Positions 34,617-43,648 of a DNA stretch of 64,000 nt are shown here, in pieces. This stretch comes from Arachnia propionica (GTDB lineage: Bacteria > Actinomycetota > Actinomycetes > Propionibacteriales > Propionibacteriaceae): assembly GCF_003859805.1 (NCBI RefSeq), contig NZ_RQZG01000009.1:1-64000 (forward strand), given 5' to 3'. Under the pieces are notes generated by a model. That model was not told where the DNA came from. It worked only from the letters and a program-made list of their open reading frames with translations, and made no database searches. The position numbers and the translations under genes were made by a program. How positions within the stretch are numbered: the stretch's first letter is position 1; each line of letters opens with the position of its first letter.

Positions 34617-35879
34617 ATGTCAGGACGGTTGCGCAGGATGTTCGCGGACACCCGTCCCCTCAGCAACCCGGACTTCCGACGGCTGTGGATCGCGAGCATC
34701 ATCACCGTCATCGGGGCCCAGATCACCGCCGTCACCGTGCCCGCCCAGATCTACGCCATCACCAGGTCCTCGGGGATGGTGGGGCTGACCGGGCTGTTCG
34801 GCCTGGTGCCGCTGGTGGTCTTCGGCCTGTGGGGCGGGGCCCTGGCCGACCACATGGACCGTCGTCGGCTGATGCAGATCACGACGACGGGGCTGATCGT
34901 CACCTCCGTGCTGTTCTGGGTGCAGGCGGTGTTGCAGCTGAACCAGGTGTGGCTGCTGCTCGCGCTGTTCTCCGTGCAGCAGGCCTTCTTCGCCGTCAAC
35001 TCCCCCGTGCGCAACGCGATCACGGCACGGCTCCTCCCGAAGGACCAGCTCGCCGCCGCGAGCGCCCTGGGCATGACCGTCTTCAGCGGCGGTGCCATCG
35101 CCGGACCACTGCTGGGTGGGGCACTCATCCCGGTGCTGGGTTACGCGTGGCTGTACCTCCTCGACGCCGTCACGATGTGCGCCACCTGGTACGCCGTGCT
35201 ACGCCTGCCGCGGCTCCCCGTCGAGGGGGCGACGGGGACACCCGGCCTGCGCTCGGTGATCGACGGTCTGGCACACCTCGCCCGGCACGGTGTGCTGTTG
35301 ATGAGTTTCGTCGTGGACCTCATCGCGATGATCCTCGGGCTGCCCCGGGCCCTGTTCCCGGAGATCGCCCACGTCACCTTCGGCGGTCCCGGGGACGGCG
35401 GCATGGAGCTGGCCCTGCTGTACACCGCGATCCCGGCCGGGATGCTGCTCGGTGGCGTCTTCGGCGGCTGGGTGTCACGGATCCGTCGCCAGGGCCTGGC
35501 CGTGCTGTGGTCGATCACCGCGTGGGGTACGGCCATCACGCTGCTGGGACTCGCCGTCGCCCTGGCCCCCGTCGCACTGCACCCGATGTTCGTCATCGCG
35601 CTGGCGATGCTCGCCGTCGGCGGGGTGGCCGACATGGTCTCGGCCGCCTTCCGGCAGGCCATCCTGCTGGGCGCCGCCACCGACGACGTGCGCGGTCGGC
35701 TGCAGGGCGTGTTCACCGTCGTCGTGGCCGGAGGCCCGAGGATCGCGGACATCCTCCACGGCGGCGCGGCCGAACTGTTCGGGCTCGGCTGGGCCATCGG
35801 TGGCGGCGGCCTGCTGGTGCTGCTCGGGGTCGCGGTCTGCGCACTGCTGTCCCCCGGCTTCCGCCGCTACACGACCTGA
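34617..35879 (+). CDS. MFS exporter, EntS/DHA3-like
   Basis: 420 residues with about 12 hydrophobic segments. The N-terminal region FADTRPLSNPDFRRLWIASIITVIGAQIT and the loop LADHMDRRRLMQ are typical of the DHA3/EntS subfamily of proton-driven exporters of siderophores and macrolides. There is no siderophore gene nearby to define a substrate. Two start codons are adjacent, GTG at 34614 and ATG at 34617. It converges on the jetC gene with a gap of four bases, occupying the place where jetD would lie. Confidence 0.85.
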   Translation: MSGRLRRMFADTRPLSNPDFRRLWIASIITVIGAQITAVTVPAQIYAITRSSGMVGLTGLFGLVPLVVFGLWGGALADHMDRRRLMQITTTGLIVTSVLFWVQAVLQLNQVWLLLALFSVQQAFFAVNSPVRNAITARLLPKDQLAAASALGMTVFSGGAIAGPLLGGALIPVLGYAWLYLLDAVTMCATWYAVLRLPRLPVEGATGTPGLRSVIDGLAHLARHGVLLMSFVVDLIAMILGLPRALFPEIAHVTFGGPGDGGMELALLYTAIPAGMLLGGVFGGWVSRIRRQGLAVLWSITAWGTAITLLGLAVALAPVALHPMFVIALAMLAVGGVADMVSAAFRQAILLGAATDDVRGRLQGVFTVVVAGGPRIADILHGGAAELFGLGWAIGGGGLLVLLGVAVCALLSPGFRRYTT

Positions 35880-35883
35880 CCCC

Positions 35884-38800
35884 TCACGACTCCGTGATCT
35901 GGACCTGCTCCTCCTCGATCTCCTGCAACGGCTGGACGTAGGAGTAGCCCGTGGCGTCGTTCTTCGTCACCGCCAGGATCAGGTCGCAGTGCGGCTCCAG
36001 GGCCGTCACCTTGTCCAGCGGCGCCCCGATGATGAGCTGGAACCCCAGGCCCCGCCACGCCCTCACCGCCCGGAACGCGAACTCCCCGTCGGCCTTGATG
36101 AACCCCTCGTCCAGCAGCACCGGGGCGAACCTCGGCTTCGTGCGGGTCTCGTCCCCCAGCTGGTAGCGCAACGCGGCACCCACGATGAACGAGACCAGCT
36201 CCTGGCTCTCACCCCCGCTCTTGCCACCCAGCGACGCGTAGGTGCTGAGCACCCGGCCCTCGGCGTCCACCTTGCTCGCCGTCACCTCGATGTGACGACG
36301 CACGTCCAGCAGGTCGTCACGCGCCGACGAACCGTCGACCTCCGCCAGCGACGTCACGAAGGACCGCAACCGCGCGAAACGCTCATCGGTCTGCTCGTCG
36401 TCCCAGTCACCACCCACGGTTGACGACAGCTGACGCAGCTCACGCCGGAACACCGTCAACGCCTGCGGGTGCAGCTGCCGCACCGTGATCCGCAACCGGT
36501 CGCCACCGGCCCCGAAGGGCAGGTCCTGCAGGATGTCGTTGACCGGGTCCAGCCGGTCCTGGATGTCCTCCAACGCCTCCTCGAAGGCATCACCCAGCAA
36601 CTTCAGGTCGTTGCCGCTCCACTGCTGGAAGTACTGCCTGAACACCTCACGGCGCTCCGACAGGCCGTGATGGATGATCCCCTCCAGGATCTCCGCGTAC
36701 TCCGGGTGGGCCGCCACACCCGTGCCACGGTTCGGATCGGGCCAGCGATCGTTGAACCGCTCGAAGATCCCCTCCAGCTGCGCCCGGAGCGCCTCCGCCC
36801 GGTCCTGCTCCGTCGCGGCCTCCGTCCGCAACCGCCTCGCCAGCTCCCGCGTCGCGTCACGGAACCCCTGCCACGTCACCTCGGGACGCACCTCGGCCAG
36901 CGTCGCATCCAGCTGCGCCTCGTCGTCGGCGGGCAGCTCCACCACCCCGGCCGCCTCGAGCGCGTCACGTTCATCCACGACGGCGTCCTGCCGCTCCACG
37001 ATCTCCCCGTGCTCGGCCCGGAACCCCTCCGCCAGGAGCCTCGCCTGGTGGTACTCGGCACGCAGTTCCTCCCGCCTGGCCTCCAGCGCGTCCAGGCTGG
37101 CCTTCAGCTCCGTCAGGACGTCCGAGTTCTCCACCAACGCGTCACGGCGGGCCTCCAGCCCCGACAGGGCATCCTGCACCGCCACCACGTCGATGCTTGC
37201 CCAGGTGGTGGTCACCACGCCTCGATGGGCGACCTCCTGGCGACGCAGCATCGTCTCACGCTCCTGCAGCTGCGTCAGCTCCTCCGCCAGCCGGGTGCGC
37301 CTCAGCACCAGCACCCGCAGCTCCTCCTGCAGCTCCGCCACCCGGGCGGCACTGCTGAACCCCAGCACCGGCCGCTGGTTCCGGTTCACGCCGTGCGCAC
37401 CCCGTCGTCCCGCCGAGGTCTGCCCCTGGATCGTGACCTTCGGCTCGTCCCCGCCCAGCTGCTCGGGGGAGTCGACGCACAGGTGGTCGAACCCCGGGCG
37501 CGAGACCCTGGCCTGCACCCACCCGGCGAACGGCGACCCGGTGCGGAACCGCAGCCGCCCCGACAGGTACCGCTCGTCGACCTCGTCGCTGAGCGGCAGC
37601 CCCGGCTCCACCCCCTCGAAGCTGATGCGACGCCCGAGCTCCAGCGAGTCGATCCGCTGCCGCACCTCGGCCTGCCGACGCTGATCCATCAGCATCGTGA
37701 GCCCCACCCCGCGCAGCGTCGCCTCGGCGGCACCCCGCCACTGCTCGAACTCCGGCTTCAGGTCCATCAGCTCCGCGACGAAGGGCAGCTCCTCCGGACC
37801 CATCCCGCACGCCTCGGCGATCAGGGTGCGGGCCCGGTCGTGCTCCATCGGCACCAGGCCGTCGCGCCGCCCCAGGGACTCGACCTCCTGGCCCAGCCGC
37901 TCGATCTCCGCGTCCAGCGCCGGCCGGCTCTCCACCAGCCGGTCCCGGTCCGCCGTCACCTCCCCGCGCAGCTCCTCCACCTCGCCCAGGAAGGTGTGGG
38001 CCTGCTGCTGCAGCCGCCCGAAGCCCTGCTCGTCGAGGTCGTCGACGGCGAGCACCTCGATGCGGGCCAGGAACTCCTCGCGCTCCCGGGTCACCCGCGA
38101 CAACTCGGCCCTGCGACGTTCGATGTCGGCCGCCAGCACCTCCAGCGCCCCGCCACCGTTGTCCCGCAGCTGCCGCTCGACCTCCCGGACCTCCTTGTCG
38201 GCCTCGGCCAGGGCCTCCCGGGCGGCGTCGACGGTGGCGGCGGCGTCACGCCGCTGCTGCCGGTTGTGGTCCTCGGCGGTGCGCAGCAACCGCTCCTCGG
38301 CCCGCAGCTGCCACAGCTGGAACGGGGTCGAGCCGGATCGGGTGACCCCGTAGCGGTCGAGCCGCTCCACCCGGCCGCGGGCCCGCAGGTACTCGACGTG
38401 GAGGCCGGGGACGGGATCCAGGATGCGACGCTTCTCCGCGTCGGTCTCCAGGTCCCGGTACGACTGGTCGAGGCTCGCGAACTGCTCCAGCACCCGCTCG
38501 GCCGCATCGTAGGTGCGGGGACGTTCCAGCACGAGCTCCTTGTACAGCCGGTCCACCGTCTTGACCTGGTGTCCGGCCTGGATGCGGGCCAGCAGCCTCA
38601 GTGCCCGCTCCCCCTCACCGCTGGAGCCGATGCCGAGCCGCGAGGTGACGGCGTCGAAGAACCGGGTGAGGGTGTCGTGGTGGATGATGGCGGGGAAGTG
38701 GGTGCGCATCACCCGCGGGTCGAAGCGGTGGGGGGCGACGTGCTCCAGCTCCGAGAGGTCGAGGTCCCCGGGGATGGTGAACAGCTTCATCGCGACCTCC

Positions 38801-39243
38801 GAGGTGTGGGTCGCACCGACGGGGACGTAGTAGGTCCGAAGGGGGGTGAAGCGACGCCCCAGGTCGTCCTGGAAGGTCATCGCGAGCGCCCCCCACACGG
38901 CCGTGTCGTCGCCGCGCAGCACCTGGTCGGTGCCGTCGTCGGCGGTGTCGCGTTTGCCCTTGAGGTAGGTCAGCACGTTGCGCTGGCTGGCGTCGCGGGC
39001 CCGCCCCACCGTCGCATTGTTGGAGGCCCCGTTGAACGGCACCGACGACGGCATCATCAGTGCGGTGTAGGCGTCCAGCAGCGTGCTCTTCCCGGTGCCG
39101 GAACCACCGGAGATCAAGGTGGTGCCCTCGGCGAGGTCGATGCGTTTGTACCCGTGGAAGCCACCCCAGTTGACCACCTGCATGCAGCGGGCCCGCCACT
39201 GCTGGGTCTCGTCGGCGAACCCGGGCAGCGAGACCTCACTCAT
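35884..39243 (-). CDS. SMC-like ATPase, JetC/MksF-type (Wadjet)
   Basis: 1119 residues. The N-terminal ABC head has GGSGTGKSTLLD (Walker A, about residue 37). Long coiled-coil stretches rich in Glu/Arg/Leu fill residues 260-1000, with an interruption near 450-600 that would be the hinge. The C-terminal head has LGGKSGGESQELVSFI (signature) and FAPVLLDEGFIKADGEF (Walker B with catalytic Glu). This is the MukB-like protein of Wadjet/MksBEF complexes, which extrude DNA loops and recognise plasmids by size. The ATG at 39243 overlaps the jetB stop. No jetD gene follows. Confidence 0.92.
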   Translation of the reverse strand: MSEVSLPGFADETQQWRARCMQVVNWGGFHGYKRIDLAEGTTLISGGSGTGKSTLLDAYTALMMPSSVPFNGASNNATVGRARDASQRNVLTYLKGKRDTADDGTDQVLRGDDTAVWGALAMTFQDDLGRRFTPLRTYYVPVGATHTSEVAMKLFTIPGDLDLSELEHVAPHRFDPRVMRTHFPAIIHHDTLTRFFDAVTSRLGIGSSGEGERALRLLARIQAGHQVKTVDRLYKELVLERPRTYDAAERVLEQFASLDQSYRDLETDAEKRRILDPVPGLHVEYLRARGRVERLDRYGVTRSGSTPFQLWQLRAEERLLRTAEDHNRQQRRDAAATVDAAREALAEADKEVREVERQLRDNGGGALEVLAADIERRRAELSRVTREREEFLARIEVLAVDDLDEQGFGRLQQQAHTFLGEVEELRGEVTADRDRLVESRPALDAEIERLGQEVESLGRRDGLVPMEHDRARTLIAEACGMGPEELPFVAELMDLKPEFEQWRGAAEATLRGVGLTMLMDQRRQAEVRQRIDSLELGRRISFEGVEPGLPLSDEVDERYLSGRLRFRTGSPFAGWVQARVSRPGFDHLCVDSPEQLGGDEPKVTIQGQTSAGRRGAHGVNRNQRPVLGFSSAARVAELQEELRVLVLRRTRLAEELTQLQERETMLRRQEVAHRGVVTTTWASIDVVAVQDALSGLEARRDALVENSDVLTELKASLDALEARREELRAEYHQARLLAEGFRAEHGEIVERQDAVVDERDALEAAGVVELPADDEAQLDATLAEVRPEVTWQGFRDATRELARRLRTEAATEQDRAEALRAQLEGIFERFNDRWPDPNRGTGVAAHPEYAEILEGIIHHGLSERREVFRQYFQQWSGNDLKLLGDAFEEALEDIQDRLDPVNDILQDLPFGAGGDRLRITVRQLHPQALTVFRRELRQLSSTVGGDWDDEQTDERFARLRSFVTSLAEVDGSSARDDLLDVRRHIEVTASKVDAEGRVLSTYASLGGKSGGESQELVSFIVGAALRYQLGDETRTKPRFAPVLLDEGFIKADGEFAFRAVRAWRGLGFQLIIGAPLDKVTALEPHCDLILAVTKNDATGYSYVQPLQEIEEEQVQITES

Positions 39244-40024
39244 CGTCGTCCTCCTCGTCCTCGTCACCGGCCTGCTCGGCGGCACGGGCCGCGGCCAACC
39301 GGGCCTCCTGCTCGGGGGTGAGCTCGATCAGCGACGGTTCGGGCTCCACCTCCGGTTCCGGCTGGTTCTCCTGCTGCAGCCAGGCCAGCAGCTCCTTGAG
39401 CCTGCCGAGCGGCAGCAGCGTCTCGATGACGGGGGAGATGACGAGCCGGTCCTCCTCGTCGGTGCGTTCCAGGATGCCGACGGCACGCAGGTTCTCGACG
39501 GCGTTGCGGGCCCGTGACTCGTCGCCGTAGACATCCGTGGCGGTGGCGGGACGGTAGCGGGCGACGGCGTCGAGGCACTCCTGCCGATCCACCACCACCG
39601 CCTCGGTGCCGTGCTCGTTCAGGTGACGCTGCCTCAGGTGGACCATGAGCACGGTCTCCTCGCGGCTGTAGGAGGTGTCACGCAGCAGCGCCGGGAAGCG
39701 TCGCGGCACGGTGGAGCGCACCTGCACCTTGTGGGCCACGCCGCGTTCCGCGTCCATCACCAGGTCCAGGAAGAGGTCGTTGAGGCGGCTGCGGATGACG
39801 CGACGGTGCCGCAGCAGGGTCTCCCAGGCGCGGGGGTGCTTGTGTCGGGTGAGCAGTGGGTTGCGGATCAGCCCGACCAGGCACTGCCGCACCTCCAGCG
39901 GCAGCTCCCCGTCGTCGCCCTCGAAGAGGGACAGACCGGGGTCGCGGTCGTCGTCCTCGATGGCCTCCGGGTCGATGAACCCGTCGTCGACGGGGACCTC
40001 GTGGCGGTCGTCGGGTTCAGCCAT
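39236..40024 (-). CDS. DUF4194 protein, JetB/MksE-type (Wadjet)
   Basis: 262 residues. The acidic N-terminus (about 40 residues) is followed by winged-helix segments: VRQCLVGLIRNPLLTRHKHPRAWETLLRHR, an LFLDLVMDAERGVAHKVQV strand, then LVISPVIETLLP. It matches DUF4194, the kleisin-associated KITE subunit of Wadjet. The tail is Glu/Asp-rich. It overlaps jetA by eight bases and jetC by eight bases, a tightly coupled operon. Confidence 0.9.
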   Translation of the reverse strand: MAEPDDRHEVPVDDGFIDPEAIEDDDRDPGLSLFEGDDGELPLEVRQCLVGLIRNPLLTRHKHPRAWETLLRHRRVIRSRLNDLFLDLVMDAERGVAHKVQVRSTVPRRFPALLRDTSYSREETVLMVHLRQRHLNEHGTEAVVVDRQECLDAVARYRPATATDVYGDESRARNAVENLRAVGILERTDEEDRLVISPVIETLLPLGRLKELLAWLQQENQPEPEVEPEPSLIELTPEQEARLAAARAAEQAGDEDEEDDDE

Positions 40025-41516
40025 GGGTGCCTCCCTTCACGGTGGTCAGCTCGTCGGGGCTGGGTCTCAGGTGCGGCAGACGCAGGTCGCGGGCGGTGCC
40101 GTCGGGGCGGATCGCGGTGACGGGATCCGTCTCGTCGCTCTCCCCCTGCCACAGGTCGAGGCGGGTGAGGACCTGGAGCAGGCCGAGGAGTTCGACGGGG
40201 CGGCGCAGCTCCTCGGGGAGCCTGTTGAAGGCCTCACCGAGGCTGGTGACGTCGGCATCGGCGAGGACCTGGCGCAGGGCGGCCTGCACCTCACCGAGCA
40301 GGGGACCACCGAATCTGCGGACCTCGTCCAGCGACGGTGGTGGCGGGGCGGTGCCGGTGACGTCCTCGAGGGCGGCCGGGGGCTGGTCGTCGGCGGGGTC
40401 GTGGAAGCGCGTGCGCAGGTGCTCGGTCTCGATCCGGCTGGGCAGCCACGGCATCGGCACGTGGTCGCGGGGGCGGGCGTCGCCCATCCAGGTGGCGAGC
40501 TCCTGGTCGAGCTGGCGCAGCACCCGGCCGAGTTCGCGGTTGTGGCGGGAGTCGAGGGTGGTCAGGTGGTCGGCGAGGGCCCGTGAGGCCTTGTGCTGGC
40601 GTTCCTGGACGGTGCGCAACCCGGTGCGCAGGATCGAGGTGGCGGCGAGGAACTCCTTGCGTTCCCGCCGGGTCAGGCCGATGCGTTCGGCGAAGGGGTG
40701 GTCGACGATGGCGCGGAGGTTGGCGCGGAAGGTGGCCAGCAGGTCCTCGTCGCTGAGGATCGCCAACGCCCCCTCGAAGGCCCGGCCCTGCTCGGTGCCG
40801 GCGGTCAGCTCACGGCTGGCGGCGAGGTACTCGTCGAGGATCTCACCGCGGGGGCGTTCGTCGTCCCGGAAGGCCTGGATCATGTCGCGGTGGATGCGCT
40901 CGATCTCCTCCTCCAGGCGACGGAAGTCGCCGGGCAGCTGGGAGAGCAGGTTGCGGACGTTGAGGTAGCCGCTCAGCACCTCGTCGTCGGTGGCGGTGCG
41001 CAGCTCCCCACCGGCGGCCAGGCGGGCGTGCTCGGCGCTCAGCCGGGCGATCTCGTCCTCCAGGGCCGCGATGCGGGCCTCACGGTCGGGGTTGGCGTCC
41101 AAGGCGGTGCGGTTCACGGCCTCGACGATGGTGGTGAGGCGGGACTCGCTGATCAACGCCCGTTCACGGGACATCTCGTCGAGGACCCGCTGGGCGGCGA
41201 GGGTGGCGGAGGTCAGCTCGTAGACCTCCCCGCCGTCGTCGTCCGGGAGTCGGCGCAGCCAGCCCTCCCGCATCCAGGAGCGGCACAGGCCCTGGCCCTG
41301 GGCGCCGGGCGGGAGTTCGTGGCCGAGGCTGGCGAGCTCCTGCAGGTGGGCGTCGACCTGCGAGTGGAGCCGGTCCGCGCGCACCGAGGTGGTGTGCTGC
41401 GGGAAGCACTGCGCGAACACGGCCATGGCGAGCCAGGACCACTTGTGGGTCACGAGTCTCAGCGTCGGGCCCTCGCCCACCTCCTTGAGCCTGGCCACCT
41501 CCGTCGCGATGCTCAC
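40017..41516 (-). CDS. DUF3375 protein, JetA/MksB-type kleisin (Wadjet)
   Basis: 499 residues. The N-terminal LRLVTHKWSWLAMAVFAQCF...TTSVRADRLHSQVDAHLQEL, the central helices and the AELARLSAEHARL coiled coil are typical of DUF3375 kleisin subunits. These bridge the ATPase heads. The GTG at 41516 follows AGGAGGGGTGGA; an upstream GTG at 41543 is possible. It is the first gene of the jetABC operon. Confidence 0.9.
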   Translation of the reverse strand: MSIATEVARLKEVGEGPTLRLVTHKWSWLAMAVFAQCFPQHTTSVRADRLHSQVDAHLQELASLGHELPPGAQGQGLCRSWMREGWLRRLPDDDGGEVYELTSATLAAQRVLDEMSRERALISESRLTTIVEAVNRTALDANPDREARIAALEDEIARLSAEHARLAAGGELRTATDDEVLSGYLNVRNLLSQLPGDFRRLEEEIERIHRDMIQAFRDDERPRGEILDEYLAASRELTAGTEQGRAFEGALAILSDEDLLATFRANLRAIVDHPFAERIGLTRRERKEFLAATSILRTGLRTVQERQHKASRALADHLTTLDSRHNRELGRVLRQLDQELATWMGDARPRDHVPMPWLPSRIETEHLRTRFHDPADDQPPAALEDVTGTAPPPPSLDEVRRFGGPLLGEVQAALRQVLADADVTSLGEAFNRLPEELRRPVELLGLLQVLTRLDLWQGESDETDPVTAIRPDGTARDLRLPHLRPSPDELTTVKGGTHG

Positions 41517-41545
41517 TCCACCCCTCCTCTGCTCAGCACCCACAG

Positions 41546-41731
41546 ATGGTACAGAGGATCACCGAGGATCGAGCCTCCGCCATGGTCGAGGCCCTCATCG
41601 GGCGCGACGCGGACCATGACCTGGTGGAGGACCTGGCCGAAGCCCTTGCGGCACCACTGTGGACCTGCGACTCGACACTGGCGGCCGAGGGACATCGGGC
41701 CACGGTGCGGCTCGCCCCGATCAGTCGATGA
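41546..41731 (+). CDS. Possible 61-residue hypothetical protein
   Basis: The frame MVQRITEDRASAMVEALIGRD continues HDLVEDLAEALAAPLWTCDSTLA and has helical, protein-like composition. It begins 30 bases from the divergent jetA start, so it could be a short gene expressed from that promoter region. No family, no ribosome site of note and no neighbour that explains it. It may be a chance frame. Confidence 0.3.
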   Translation: MVQRITEDRASAMVEALIGRDADHDLVEDLAEALAAPLWTCDSTLAAEGHRATVRLAPISR

Positions 41732-41767
41732 CGTCGATGGACCCGTCGCGGCGGCCCGACCGGGCCG

Positions 41768-42667
41768 TCACCCCTTGAGGGCCCCTGCCTGTCCGGCCCC
41801 GTGCAGGAACTGCTTCTGGAAGACGACGAACAGCACCACCGGGATGACGACGGCGATGAACATGCCCGCCATCAGCAGACTCGTCTCCGCGATCTCCTCC
41901 AGCCGGGGCAGGGCGACCGAGAGGGGCTGCTTCTCCGCCCTGGGGAGCACCAGCAACGGCCACAGGAAGTCCTTCCAGGCGAAGATCACCGTCAGCAGGG
42001 ACACCACCCCGATGATCGGTCTCGACATCGGCAGCACGATCATGAGGAACACCCGGAACGGACCGGCCCCGTCGATCTCCGCCGCCTCCATCACCTCACG
42101 CGGCAACGAGTCGAAGAACCGTTTCAGCACCAGCACGTTGAAGGCGTTCGCCGAGTGCGGCAACCACACCGCCCAGAACGTGTTGAGCAGGTTCACGTGC
42201 AGCAGCGGCACGTCGAGGACGGTGAGGTAGAGCGCCACCAGCGAGACCGCCCCGGGGATGAACAGGGTCGCCAGCACGGCCCCGCTGAGGATGCCGGCGT
42301 ACCACGGCCTCAGCACGGAGATCACGTAGGCGCCGGTGAGTGCCACCAGCAGGCTGAGGAACCAGCTGCCGAGCATCACCCACACGGTGTTCATCAGGTA
42401 CAGGTCGATGTGGATCGTGGTCCACGCCCGTGAGAGGTTCTCCCAGGCGATCCCGCTCGGCCACCACCCGAAGGGGTCACGCAGGATGTCCTGGGTCGTG
42501 GACACCGCCGACTTCGCGAGCCACAGCAGCGGTCCTCCGGAGACGAGCACCAGGACGGTGAGCACGACGGCGGAGGAGATCCGCATCGTCCACCGCACCG
42601 CGGGGCGTCTGCGGTCGAGCCGGGAGACGATGCCCCGCTCCTCGATCCGGGTCCTGGGTCGTCTCAT
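41768..42667 (-). CDS. Sugar ABC transporter permease, MalG-type
   Basis: 299 residues with six expected membrane helices. The EAA loop is visible as LPREVMEAAEIDGAGPFRVFLMIVLPMSRPI, matching the EAAxxxGA motif that contacts the ATPase. The last helices end in VFQKQFLHGAGQAGALKG, the usual MalG-type C-terminus. Its start overlaps the other permease gene by ATGA. No ATP-binding subunit is encoded here, so the importer must share a multitask ATPase (MsmK/MalK-like) encoded elsewhere, as is common. Confidence 0.92.
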   Translation of the reverse strand: MRRPRTRIEERGIVSRLDRRRPAVRWTMRISSAVVLTVLVLVSGGPLLWLAKSAVSTTQDILRDPFGWWPSGIAWENLSRAWTTIHIDLYLMNTVWVMLGSWFLSLLVALTGAYVISVLRPWYAGILSGAVLATLFIPGAVSLVALYLTVLDVPLLHVNLLNTFWAVWLPHSANAFNVLVLKRFFDSLPREVMEAAEIDGAGPFRVFLMIVLPMSRPIIGVVSLLTVIFAWKDFLWPLLVLPRAEKQPLSVALPRLEEIAETSLLMAGMFIAVVIPVVLFVVFQKQFLHGAGQAGALKG

Positions 42668-43569
42668 GAGTCCGTGCTCCATCGTCGGGTCGCCACCAGG
42701 TAGACCCCGGACAGCAGGCACAGCGCGCCCGCGAGCATCAGGCTCAGGGCGGCGGCCTTACCGAAGTCCCCGCTGACGAAGGCGTACTGGTAGATGAGCA
42801 TCATGATGGTGGTCGTGCTGCGGTTGGGGCCGCCACTGGTCATGATGAACGGTTCGGTGAACACCTGGAAGGCCCCGATGACCTGGAGCAGCAGCAGGAT
42901 CAGCACGACGCCCCGCAGCTGCGGCAGGGTGAAGTGCCACACCCGACGCAGCACCCCCGCCCCGTCGACCTCCGCGGCCTCGTAGACCTCGACGTTGACC
43001 CCCCTGAGGGCCGCCAGGTAGATCACCGTCGCCGTGCCGAAGCCCGCCCACACGCTCTGCACCACGATGCTCGGCATCGCCGTCGTGGTCGTCTGCAGCC
43101 ACGGCACCGGGCTGAGACCGAGCCACCCCAGCACGGTGTTGAACAGGCCGGTCGTGCCCGGGTCGTAGAACTCCTTCCACAGCAGGACCGTGACCACGGG
43201 CGGCAGGATCACCGGCAGGTAGGCCAGGGCGGAGGCCAGCCCCCGGGAGCGACGCAGCTCCGAGATGAAGGTGGCCAGGATCAGGGGCAGCGGTCCCCCG
43301 ATGACCAGGCTGAGCACCATGAACCAGACCGTCTTCGCCACCGCCGTCGACAGGTGCGGATCCGCGAGCACCCGCTCGAAGTTCCGGCCACCCACCCAGC
43401 GGGCGACGTTGACGAAGTTCGTGGTCTGGAAGGCCATCACCCCGGTGCGCAGGATCGGCCACCAGGCGAACAGCCCGAAGACCAGGATCGTCGGCAGCGC
43501 GAGCACCAGTGTGCTGACGCGCTCCCCGTGACTGCGACGTCGCAGCCGTGATGACGGTGTGGGAATCAT
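42664..43569 (-). CDS. Sugar ABC transporter permease, MalF-type
   Basis: 301 residues with six membrane helices. The EAA motif is VEVYEAAEVDGAGVLRRVWHFTLPQLRGV. N-terminal RVSTLVLALPTILVFGLFAWWPI is the normal CUT1 permease opening. Start at ATG 43569 (MIPTPSSRLRRRSHGE). It pairs with the MalG-type protein and the binding protein upstream as a CUT1 importer for an oligosaccharide. Confidence 0.92.
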   Translation of the reverse strand: MIPTPSSRLRRRSHGERVSTLVLALPTILVFGLFAWWPILRTGVMAFQTTNFVNVARWVGGRNFERVLADPHLSTAVAKTVWFMVLSLVIGGPLPLILATFISELRRSRGLASALAYLPVILPPVVTVLLWKEFYDPGTTGLFNTVLGWLGLSPVPWLQTTTTAMPSIVVQSVWAGFGTATVIYLAALRGVNVEVYEAAEVDGAGVLRRVWHFTLPQLRGVVLILLLLQVIGAFQVFTEPFIMTSGGPNRSTTTIMMLIYQYAFVSGDFGKAAALSLMLAGALCLLSGVYLVATRRWSTDS

Positions 43570-43648
43570 CGTGCCCCCTCCCTTGGCTGGAATTCGATGG
43601 CCTGCCCGGTGCCCTCGGGGTGATGCCGAGGGCACCGGGAGGTGTGGG

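Noticed and set aside
36469-39321. 950-codon plus-strand open frame opposite jetC
   Set aside because: Antisense shadow rich in His, Leu, Arg, Pro and Gln with no domain; the opposite strand encodes an intact SMC-like ATPase.
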